This document shows positions 1-9,208 of a stretch of 23,801 nt of DNA, piece by piece. Under the pieces are notes generated by a model. It made no database searches. It was not told where the DNA came from and saw only the letters and a program-made list of their open reading frames with translations. Numbering within the stretch: position 1 is the stretch's first letter; every line of letters starts with the position of its first letter. Location of the stretch: NCBI GenBank assembly GCA_024220525.1, contig JAMYWO010000085.1, positions 66,929 through 90,729 on the forward strand. The letters are read 5' to 3'. Source of the DNA: Cochliopodium minus (lineage: Eukaryota; Discosea; Himatismenida; Cochliopodiidae). The position numbers and the translations under genes are program-made.

Positions 1-1
1 T

Positions 2-3000
2 TCTTCCCCTTCTTTCTCTTCTTTCTCTTCTTTCTCTTCTTCTTATAATTCAAATTTCTTTTCTTTTCTCACTCTCCTCCCTCCTCTTTTTCCCCATTCT
101 GATGATAATATCAACAAAGAGAAACTTGACAATGAGGGGATAGGAGAGGATCCAAAGATAGAAAAGGGATTAAGAGAAAATTACGTATCTCCTTTGTTAT
201 TTATGCGTAATTACAAAACCCCACAGAATCATTCTCCTTCTTCTTTTGCTCAAAATTATCTTTTTGATAAAAATAAAAAGATTTGCAAGTATGAACTTGA
301 TGGAAAGTGTAACAATGATAACTGCAAAAATCTCCACTTTTCTACCCTAAATAACAGTAATGACATGAATGACAATAAAAACAACAATATTGATAGAAAT
401 AACAATAATACTGCCAAAGATAAAGAAGGAGAAACAGTTTTTGAGAAATTGAAAAGATTTTATGAGAAAGAAGAAGAGAAATACGGAGAAGTTGAAACAA
501 ATGCTTTTTATTCTCCTCTTAAATTTCAGAATGCTTTTTCTATTTCCGAAGATAACAGTTTCTCTACTTCTGTAAACAAAAGATACTGGGATAAACGAGT
601 TTCTATTTCACATTTCATAGATTTAATCAAAAAGGATACGCAAAAAGAAGATAATTGGATTTCTCTCTCCCTCTTCCTTCTTCATCCCAACAATGATAAT
701 CAAAAGAAAGAAGAAACAGAAATTAAAGAAGATGAAAAAGAGGAAGAAGAATTAGAATCGTTTTGTTCCACTTTTGTTCCATCATTGTTCCCTTCCCTCA
801 ATCATTCTTCTCTCAAAATAAAAGGAAAGAGTAATAGAGAAAAAGCATTGCATGTGATGTCACTCTCTTCTCTTTTAATCAAAAAAAGTTTAAAGATTTG
901 GTCTTTTTATCTATCTCTTCTTCCTCCTTATTCTACTCTCCAAAATCATCACTCAACTTTCTTAACTGCACTTTCCAATCTTCCCCATTGTTCATCATTG
1001 TGGATTTTGTATCTTTTCTTTAAAATTCTTTTCAATTTGATTAATTATTTCTTTTTTTTACATAAAAAGATATTCAAAATATGTGGAAGGAAATAAAAAA
1101 GAGGAGATTATAGAAATGGGAATTGATAGTATCCTGAAAAAACAAGTGAAAGAAGAAAAAGAAGTGGAAGAGAAATCAATTCATCTTTTCTTTTTGATCC
1201 TTAAAAAAAGCAAGCTTCTATGGAAAAGAGGAAAAGAGAAAGAAAGCATCCTCTACATGGAAAACTTACTTCAACTTTTCACACTAAAAGAAGAAGAGAA
1301 AATAATGAAAGAAATGAGAAAAGAAGAAAAAGTGAATTTGTTTTTGTTTTACCTTTCCCTTTCTTCTCTTCGCTTCTTCCCTTCTATTCCCTCTTTTTCT
1401 TCCCTTTCTTCTTCTTGCGATTCAGAGGAAAGAAAAGTGATTGTTTTGGGATGGGAAAGAATAAGAGAGAAAAGAGTAGAAATATCCAAATCACTCCTCT
1501 TGCTTCAAACTGCTTACAAAAAATTTTCATCCCCTCCTTCTATTTCTTCCTCTACTACTTCTTCCGCCTCTTATTATTTGATGGCATTAGAAGTGAACGT
1601 GGTTCTTCTTTATCTTGTTTCTTCTCCTTCTTTTTCTCTTTCCTCTTCTTTCCTCTTTCTTTCTTCCTCTCCTTCATCAAACGTATTTTTAAATAAGAAA
1701 GAAGAAAGAGAAGAAAAAGAAAGAAAAATGTTTTTCACACTTTTCATTCATTATTTAAACTCTAATTTTCCTCTTTCTCTTCTCTCCCCTTCTCCTTCTC
1801 CTACTTTATCTTTAACTAAACATACTCCAAATAACAACACCTCTCTCCCTAATCCCTCTCTTTTATTTTCTTCTATAAAATCTCCTTCCACCTCTTCTTT
1901 ATCTATCAACACCAACAAAGAGGGCACCAACAATGAAAATAACCAAGAAAAGAAAGAAAGGGAGAGTCTTATTTACGTATACAACTATGTGGTGATAAAA
2001 ATGAAGAGGGGAGAAGTTTTCAATTCTTTTCTTTTTTTATCAAGGTTCTTTCTTTCCCTCTTTTCCCTCCCTTTCCGTTCTTTTCTTTTCTCCCCTCCTT
2101 CTCAAGATAAAAAAGAGAAACAAGAGCTCTCGGAAAGTGAAAGAGAAAAAGAAGAAAAGGAACAAAAAGAAAAAGAAAAAGAAAAAGAAGAGGAAATTGA
2201 AAAAGTGAGAAATAGCTTTTTAAAGTTGATGTTTGAAAAAGAAAACAAGAAAAGAATAAGAGAGGAAGAAAGAGGTTATGCGTGGATGTGTTTCATCATT
2301 TTTGAGAAAATAACAGGAAAACCCCTTTCTCATCTCTCCAACCTCTTCCTCCTTTCTCTTTCTTCCTTCTCTTCCCTTTCTCTTCCCTCAAACTCTTCTC
2401 CCACCTCTTTCCTTTCTTCTTCGCTAGAAAACATACAAACAATCTACCAAAGAGATTTAAAAGAGGAAATACAAGGAAATATCGAAGAAGAGATGGATGA
2501 AATGGAGGATGAAGGAGAAGAGAAAGAATTTCAAATTAAAGGAGAAAACAGAAAATTGGTGTGGAGCAATTTCTTGCATTTCTTCTTTTCTTCTCTTAAA
2601 TCTCCTTCAAATGATGATTCAGACAAAGAGGATAGGAGTATTATGAAAGGAGGAGAAATGAAAAGTAAGATTGGGGAGGGATTTGATTTGATAAAAAGAT
2701 ATTTGGAAGAGATGAACAAAGAAAGAAGATTAAAGTCGAGTTCTTTTGATTATTTGAACAAAAAAATGATTTCCTCGATAAAAGCAGAGCCACTCTTCTC
2801 AGATGTCTTTCTCTTTCAAAATACCACAGATTCTACTTTTTCTCTTCTTTCCAAAATTGAAAAAAGTTTTGATTTGATTCCTTCTTCTCAATGGAAAAAC
2901 ATTTGGAAGGAAAACCTCTCTTTCTTTTTCCCTTTTCGCAAAGAAATGGTTATTCATTATTTTGAATATCTCCTCTTTCATCTCAAAAATCCTTTAAAAT

Positions 3001-3305
3001 CTTTTCAGTTTATTAATTCTGCTTTGTCTATTAATCCTTCCCCTTCTTTTGTTTTTTGCAAGGTTCTTCTCCTACTTTTTTTTTCAAACGAAAAAGAGAA
3101 GAGTACTAATCTTTTGAACAATTTTCTTTTGATCCATCCTCACAAGAAGAAATTATGGATCATTTTTAAAGAAGTTTCTTTTTTCATCTACAAATCTTCC
3201 AAAGCTGCAAAAATTAAAAGCGATAAAAGCCTCATTTCAGCAATCCAATTACTTTCTAGACAAATAGATCAAAAAGCATCTGTGAATGGCATATCCATGA
3301 ACTAA
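2..3305 (+). CDS. ZFC3H1: ZFC3H1/Red1-like zinc-finger and HAT-repeat protein (5' partial)
   Basis: The family scaffolds the PAXT (human) or MTREC (fission yeast) complex, which passes polyadenylated nuclear RNA to the Mtr4 helicase and exosome. Seen here: the reading frame is open from base 2 to a donor at 1009 and resumes at 1070 until TAA at 3303-3305, giving about 1080 visible residues. The 61-nt intron (1009-1069, phase 2) joins ...SLWILY to SKYVEGN..., which restores a HAT-like helix. A zf-C3H1 finger at 284-337 has spacing C-x7-C-x4-C-x3-H (CKYELDGKC...C...H), the same as in human ZFC3H1. Downstream, paired helices with W/Y/F positions look like HAT/TPR repeats, for example near 880-1130 and 2870-3190, broken by long Ser/Leu/Phe-rich and Glu/Lys-rich spacers. 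The true start lies left of the window. Identity rests mainly on the finger and the HAT context; the repeat region is weakly conserved. Confidence 0.8.
11..37 (+). repeat. 9-bp coding tandem repeat (three copies)
   Basis: Three perfect copies of TCTTTCTCT lie in frame and encode Ser-Phe-Ser three times near the visible left end of the ZFC3H1-like gene. They belong to a longer pyrimidine-only run from base 1 to 44. Confidence 0.85.
284..337 (+). other. zf-C3H1 zinc finger coding segment
   Basis: The three Cys codons lie at 284-286, 308-310 and 323-325 and the His codon at 335-337. The spacing C-x7-C-x4-C-x3-H and the CKYELDGKC core match the ZFC3H1-type finger rather than the usual C-x8-C-x5-C-x3-H CCCH finger. 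This motif decides the family call for the gene. Confidence 0.85.
2118..2215 (+). repeat. Polypurine coding tract (Glu/Lys-rich)
   Basis: This nearly pure purine stretch includes several AAAAAG units around 2160-2190 and encodes a charged Glu/Lys/Gln helix. It follows a pyrimidine-rich stretch (about 2030-2103) on the same strand that encodes Ser/Leu/Phe/Pro. Such alternation recurs through the gene. Confidence 0.75.
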
Positions 3306-3716
3306 CAAGAGTTTTATCATTTTTTATTTATATTTTTTTTTAATTTTATATATTTATTTTTTTTATATTATTTTAAATAATTCATTTTTTTTTTTAACAA
3401 CAAAAAATAAAGGGTAAATAAGAATTTCCAAAAAAAAAAATAAAGTTTTTTATTTTCCTTTAACAAAATTATGATTTTTTAAAAAGGAAATCGATTGGAC
3501 AAGAAAAAAATCAATGAGAAAACATATTTTTTTTTATTTATTATTTGTATTATTGAAAAAAAATTTTTGTTAGTTTAAAAAAGGTAAAATGTAAAATTAA
3601 CAAGAAAAAAAATTGTTAAAAATTGTTAAAATTAAAGAATTATTTCAACTTTGAAAAAAGAATATTTTGTTTGTTTTTTTGTTTGATACTTTTATTTAAT
3701 TTGATACTTTCCTTGA
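3306..3716. other. Convergent intergenic region, AT-rich
   Basis: 411 bases separate the ZFC3H1-like stop from the MON1 stop. The region holds A/T homopolymer runs and a small direct repeat (AAATTGTTAAA twice near 3611-3634). I see no tRNA, conserved ORF or other gene. It presumably holds both 3' UTRs. Confidence 0.6.
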
Positions 3717-5878
3717 TTACCAAACAGGAGAGTTTAAAATAAATAATTCCTCTTCATTTCTTTGTATCCATATTAATAGGGAGGTAGCAACTTTGACTGC
3801 AGTCTTTTTGGTGATCAAAGGACCAAAAGTAGCATAAAGTTCATAACCAACACCAATCCAACCCAAAATACATTCATAACTACTGATATGAAACCAGATC
3901 CTCTCCTCTTCGTTAGTAGAACGCATACGTTGATAAACATGTTGATAAAGACGAAACAATCTTTTTTGATGTTTCTTTTGATGATAAGGAGAAGTAAAAG
4001 CAGGAGAAGTAAACTGGCTTGTATTTTGTGATTTGTAAAGAAAATGTAAAAGATGAGGAACAGGTCGATCAATATCAGAGATGGTGTATTCGCTTTTAAG
4101 GACTGCTTTATTTAATTCTTCCAACGAATTTGTTTCTTCGAGTTTTTGTTGGATGAGATTCTTTGTTTCTCTCATTTCATAAAACTTTTCTGGCTTGGTG
4201 GAAATAAGCAAACAACAAATCTCGGGAGTGATGAAACAAATGAAGCAATGCAAAAAACCTTTATCATTGAAATGAGGCAAACAAAGAGGAGTCCAAGATT
4301 CTGACGATCTGAAAGATACAGAATTATTCACAAAATTAAAAATCAAATGCAAATCTAAAAAGGATAAAAAAAAAAAGGTAAAAAGGTGAAAAGAATAAAA
4401 GACGAATATAGGTCGAAATGTGTTTTTTTTTTTGTTTTACCAAGAGGATGTAGGATGTGTTTTTTCGGACGAACCAAATGAATCAATCGATTGTTGGAGA
4501 TGAGAAGTGCAAAGATAAGATCTTTGGTGTAAGAAGATTTGATGAGAGATCCAACAGATGATCGAACAGCTTTTGGCAATCTAAGACAATGGACAGATCC
4601 TTTTTTTAAAAAAAAATTAATTTTATTTTTATTTTTTATTTTAATTTATTTTATTTTTATCATTATTTTTATTTTTATTTTATTTATTATTTTTATTTTT
4701 ATTTTTTATTTATTTTACCCAATAAAAATTGAGGGAGATAATCCATGGAATAAACGAGGGAATCCAAAAACTTTTCTGCTCCACCTAACAAACCTCTCAA
4801 ATCGAAATGAGACTTGGTTTCATAGATTTTGTTGATACCAGTTGTCAACAAAGCAATGATTTGGTAATAAACATATTCCAACTGTTTTTCGAGTATTTTT
4901 TCACTTTCTGTTGATTTTGCAACTATAGCAAAATATAATGGTCCTATTTTTTTTCATTGTTAATTGTCCATTAAATTTTTTTTTATTTTTTTATTTTTTA
5001 TTTTATTTTTTTATTTTATTTTTTTATTTTATTTTTTTATTTTGACATCTAAATTAATTTTTTATTTAATTTTTTATTTTATTTTGACATTTAAATTTTT
5101 TTTTAATATTGATTTTATTTCATTTCATTTAAGTTTTTGTTTTTTTCTTATTCATTTTTTATTTTTTATTTTATTTTACCTTTTACCAAAAATACGATTT
5201 TGTGATCACCAGCAAGGATGCATCTCATTTCATCATCTAAATCATCAACAAAAGAAACAATAGCTTGCAAAACACCCATGAAAGGAGCTAACTTTGATTC
5301 ATCTCCATATCTATTATCAAAAATAAATTCAAATTTTATTAAAAAATTAAGTATAAAAATAAAAATAAAAAAATCAAAGAAAATATGAAAGAAAAAAATT
5401 AAAAAATAAAAAAATAAAATAAAATATAAAAAATTTAATAAAATAAAAATTTATTTGATATTCAAAAAAAATAAAAAAAAATAAAATAAAATATAAATAA
5501 CAAAAAATAATAAAAATAAAAATAAAAAATAAAAAATAAATGAAATAAAATTAATCTCAAAAAAAATTAAATGAAAACAGAAATAAAAATAAAAAAAAAA
5601 GTTTTTTACCTGGCATAAATAGGTTTTCCGGCATTTGACAAAATAAATACATGTTTTTTATGTTTGTGCCAGTTGGGATGAGAAACATCTTCATCTTGGT
5701 ATTTTCTGGGTTTGGGAACCAATTCATTGTTGGTGCTGGTGTTTGTTGTTTCGAATATTTTTTCGATATCCTCCTCTTTTATGCTCTCCTGCACCTCGTT
5801 TTGTAGTTCGTCCTCTTTTGTTTCTTCCTCGTTGTTTTCTCTTTGTTCTTTTATTATATTAAATGGAGAGTCTTCCAT
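3717..5878 (-). CDS. MON1: Vacuolar fusion protein MON1
   Basis: MON1 pairs with CCZ1 as the guanine-nucleotide exchange factor that activates Rab7 on late endosomes and vacuoles. Five exons join in frame: complement(3717..4354, 4441..4599, 4719..4943, 5180..5310, 5610..5878), about 473 aa ending in TAA. Conserved landmarks: an acidic N-terminus, then HKKHVFILSNAGKPIYARYG (start of the first longin domain), YVYYQIIALLT, a FLLG...LPKAVR segment, LIFALLISNNRLIHLVRP, HPLDLHLIFN, SWTPLCLPHFN, HFLYKS, and a C-terminal W(I)-R-EE-LFIL motif. Length is close to animal MON1 (about 550) with a shorter N-terminus. ATG 5878 has a TAA six bases upstream in frame, so it is the simple start. An upstream exon (6159-6265) could add residues. 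CCZ1 is not in the window. Confidence 0.95.
4944..5179 (-). repeat. MON1 intron of TTTTA-type repeats (A-rich on the coding strand)
   Basis: 236 bases that on the plus strand are mostly TTTTATTTTTT units. It lies downstream of MON1 exon 5180-5310 in transcript order. No gene is seen; a Phe/Leu/Ile-only plus-strand frame here is repeat noise. Confidence 0.8.
5311..5609 (-). repeat. MON1 intron of AAAAT-type repeats (T-rich on the coding strand)
   Basis: 299 bases that on the plus strand are mostly AAAATAAAA units, opposite in sense to the intron on the other side of exon 5180-5310. Confidence 0.8.
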
Positions 5879-6401
5879 TCTTTAAGAGAATTTAAATTAT
5901 TTGAAAAAAATTTCAAATCAATTTAATTTTTCAATCAAAAATAAAAAATATATCTATTTGAAGATACAAGATTTGAAAATAAATTTTATGTTTGATTTAG
6001 ATTCGAAGATTATAAAACATTAAAATTTATTGATGGATATGAAAAGTAAAATAGTGCATTTTAATTATAATTTGATAATTATTTTTGAAGATATTGATGT
6101 TACAATAGAATTTATAATTTTTCATTTTTCATAATTTAACAATAGATTGGTTAATTACGTATCTCCATTTGAAAAATTGATAGTTATATTTTCTCCATCC
6201 AGATTTTGATCCAAATTCTCTTCTATATTTTCGTCGACATCATTCACATGTATATTATTATCCATATGGGTAAGTATAATGATTATAAATTGAAATTAAA
6301 TCAACAAAAAAAGCGAATAAATATCAAACTTTCTTTCAATTTTTTTTTTTAGTGATTTGAAAAAGTGAAAGAAAAAAAAAAAATTAAGAAAGGTTAAATC
6401 C
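5879..6401. promoter_or_regulatory. Divergent intergenic region MON1 / FRA10AC1
   Basis: About 520 bases lie between the MON1 start (minus) and the first assignable FRA10AC1 exon (plus). It must hold both promoters and probably the missing 5' exon or exons of FRA10AC1. The only protein-like segment I see is the minus-strand stretch at 6159-6265. On the plus strand, ATG 6266 opens about 28 codons (MGKYNDYKLKLNQQ...) that resemble no known part of FRA10AC1. Confidence 0.5.
6159..6265 (-). other. Possible upstream MON1 exon (N-terminal extension)
   Basis: On the minus strand an ATG at 6265 opens an acidic 35-codon stretch beginning MDNNIHVNDVDENIEEN, unlike the surrounding A/T noise. It ends GATAC|GTAATT, a plausible phase-2 donor. 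An AG just before 5879 could accept it and read straight into MON1 (Thr-Met-Glu-Asp). Without splicing it ends at TAA almost at once and would be a short upstream ORF. Frame compatibility is seen; use of the splice is inference. Confidence 0.35.
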
Positions 6402-7114
6402 TTGCAATCAGAAACAGATATAATGAAATCAGATTTAGAAATATTGAAAGATAAAAATAGATTTATAAGAAATGAGAAGGATGATAAAATTCTAACAAAG
6501 AAAAGACTTTCAGAAAAAGATCATGAGGATAAATATGAGGTTCAACAAGCAAAAAATTATTATGATCAGCTTTATAAGACATATGCCTTGGCAGATCTTT
6601 CAAGATATGAAAATAAACAAATAGGTAAAATAAATATAACCAATTTCTAAATATATCAAAATAAATCAATTTTAAAAAAAGGATTGAGGTAATGGAAATA
6701 ACATAATATGGATTAGTTAACAATTTTTGAATTGTCAAATAAAAAAAAGATGGAGAACGAAAAAAGAAGTAATAATCCAAAAATCAAATTTTAAAAAAAA
6801 GAAACTAAAATCAAATTAAAAACATACAAAAGGTGGAAATAGAAAAGGGAGAAAAAGTATGTGGATCTATAGGTTGTAATACAAGAACAGAATTGTCAGT
6901 ATTTGAAGTGCCATTTACTTATAACGAAAAAAATCACAAGGGAAAAAAAGAGAAGAAAAGTTGCCTCGTTTCTCTTACTCTTTGCAACCCTTGCTCTTTA
7001 AAACTGGAATTTATCAACAAAAAAGATGAGCCAAAAGAGGAAAAGCAAATAGTTCAAAAAGTAGAAGAAAATAAAGATAAAAAAACTAAAAAAAAGAAAA
7101 AAGAAAAAAAATAA
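6402..7114 (+). CDS. FRA10AC1: FRA10AC1 homologue (apparent frameshift, 5' end unresolved)
   Basis: FRA10AC1 is a conserved nuclear protein that associates with spliceosomes. The first readable exon (to 6624) carries the family signature RFIRNEKDD...YYDQLYKTYALADLSRYENKQIG. The last exon carries C-x4-C and later C-x2-C (VCGSIGC, LCNPCSLKLEF), like the family's zinc-ribbon-like pairs, and a Lys-rich tail ending in TAA at 7112-7114. Between them a 7-nt microexon (6682-6688) gives the conserved Gly-Leu-Arg, and the next exon opens g|TGG to supply the family's Trp (LRW). After Trp-Lys that frame hits TAG at 6840-6842, while the conserved remainder lies one frame over (GTG at 6833). One base seems to be missing in an A run. 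The N-terminal helix expected upstream was not found; the first ATG is 6423. It could be a sequencing error, an unusual splice or a broken gene. Confidence 0.85.
6682..6688 (+). other. 7-nt microexon of FRA10AC1
   Basis: GATTGAG is bounded by AG (6680-6681) and GT (6689-6690). With phase 1 from the upstream exon it encodes Gly-Leu and the first two bases of Arg. Together with the next exon (g TGG) it rebuilds the IGLRW block conserved in plant and animal FRA10AC1. The fit depends on remembered family conservation. Confidence 0.65.
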
Positions 7115-7212
7115 AAAAAATAAAAAAAATTGTTTAAAAAAAAAAATGTGTAAAAATAAAAATAAATATTTTTAAAAAAGTTTTTTATCTTTTTATTTTT
7201 TATTTATCAAAT
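7115..7212. other. 98-bp convergent gap FRA10AC1 / CSTF1
   Basis: The two stop codons face each other across 98 A/T bases, so the 3' UTRs and poly(A) signals of the two genes probably overlap. A-rich sequence near the FRA10AC1 end and T-rich sequence near the CSTF1 end fit a signal on each strand, but no single element can be fixed. Confidence 0.5.
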
Positions 7213-9175
7213 TTATTTGGCAACCCAAAATCTTGCTCTGGAGTCCATAGAACAAGAGAGAAAAGAGTACTCTTTGGGAGAGGAAGCAAGAGATGTCACA
7301 GAGTTGGTGTGTCCTGTTAACTTGTGCAAAATTTTGGCAGAAGAACTTTCAAACACGACCACCACCTTATCAGATGTTGCAATGACATAATCTTGATTAC
7401 AAGTCCAAATCTAATTAAAAAAAAAAATTTTTAATAAATTAAGAACTTTATTAAATACGAAAAACAAAAATTAGATCAATATTAAAAAGGAAGAACAATT
7501 TTAAAAAAATATTAAATTTCAAATAAATTTTTATTCAAACTCAATAAAAAATTAAAAATAAAAAATAAATTTTAATTCAAAAACTTTTTTACATAAACTT
7601 ACAAAAAAAGTCAAATATAAAAAATAAAAAACAAAAAAATTTCAAAAATAAAGCAAAAAACTCGAAAATAAATTTTTATTACAGATTCACATTTAGATTT
7701 GGAAGAAGTAGCACCAACATAATTGGTTACGATATCTCCGCTAGAAATGTCAAAGAGATAAACAGAACCATCCTTTCCTGATGACAAAACCTGCCTGGAA
7801 TCATTCGAAACCTGCACACTTGTCACTGAACTTCCTGAATGTGCTTTTTCTATTGTTTTTACACATTCACAACTTACTGTGTCCCAAACCTAAATGAAAA
7901 ATGAAAAAAATAAAAAATAAAATAATGAAAAATAAAATCAAAAAATCAAAAAAATAAAAAAATAAAATAAAAATCAACTAAATAATAAAAATAAAAATCA
8001 ACTAAAAATAAAAATAAAAATAAAAATAAAAATAAAAATAAAATAAAATAAAAATTAAAAAAATAAAATATAATTTAAAAATATTAACAAAAAAATAAAA
8101 ATAAAAAGTAAAAATAAAATGAAATAAAAATAAAAAAATCAAATTTAATGAAATACTGAAAAAAAATCTCTAATGTATATTTTTTTTATAAAAAATATTT
8201 AATTATTAAATTCAAAAAAAAAACAATTATTAATTCACCTTTATTGATCCATCTGTTTAAATAAAAAAAAATTAATTTAATTTTAATTATATTTGAAATT
8301 AATGTAATTTTTAAAAATAATTTTCAATTATAAATATTTGAATTTTAAATATAATACCTTTGGAACAAGAAACAAAGAGTTTGGAGTCTTTGGAATAACG
8401 CGCACGGTTGATGGGAGCTTTGTGGAGATCCTTGTAAGACTTGGGAGTGTAGGGAGTCATTTTTTCTATGTCATAAATTCTCAGCAAATTGTGGGATGTT
8501 CCTACAAGTAAGAAATGTCCTCCTCCATGAAAATCTATGCTTCTCTATTAAATATTATAAAAATCATTTAAAATTTCTTGATTAATTGATTTTATTTTAT
8601 TTTATTTTATTTTATTTTATTTTTTTTTAAGATCTTTAATTAAAAAAATAGACTTAATTTTATTTTATTTTTAATATTTGTGTTTTATTTTTTATATTTT
8701 TGTTTTTTATTTTTATTTTTTTTTGTTTTTTTGTTTTTATTATATTTTTTTATTTTATTTATTTTTATTTATTTTTTTATTATTTTTACCTTTTATTTTT
8801 GATTATTTTTTATATTTACTCAGTTTTTATTTTTTATTTATTTCATTTATTTTTAAATCTAATTTTTATTTTATTTTATATTTTTCATTATTCTTATTTT
8901 AATATAATTCATTTTTTTTTTATTTCTTTATTTTTATTTATTTTTGTTTTTTAATTTTTTGTTGTATTTTATTTATTTTATTTTACGACAGGATGAGTTT
9001 CTTGAATAGAGTTGATCGAACGTTTGTTGGAAGAAGACATATCGTAAAACTTTATGGAACTATCATGTGAAGCAGATGCCATCACTCCCACCCTAGGGTG
9101 AAATGCGATGTCTGATATTGCTTTAGTATGATCATAAAATGTTCTTTAAAAAACAAAATTAAAAAAATAATGAAT

Positions 9176-9208
<33 letters not shown>

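Noticed and set aside
4539-5263. Hydrophobic plus-strand frames opposite MON1
   Set aside because: They combine antisense of conserved MON1 exons with T-rich intron repeats; MON1 explains the region.
6033-6133. Short plus-strand frame starting MDMKSKIVHFNYN as a 5' exon of FRA10AC1
   Set aside because: It shows no match to the expected N-terminal helix of the family and has the composition of A/T noise.
7960-8060. Regularly spaced A/T units that could be mistaken for a CRISPR-like or telomeric array
   Set aside because: Units are 5-7 bases of A/T only, with no distinct spacers, inside a spliced intron of a eukaryotic gene; no telomere-like G-rich strand.
8678-8954. Phe/Tyr/Ile-only open frames on the plus strand, like membrane proteins
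   Set aside because: They are translations of TTTTA repeats inside a CSTF1 intron, with no complexity and no start context.
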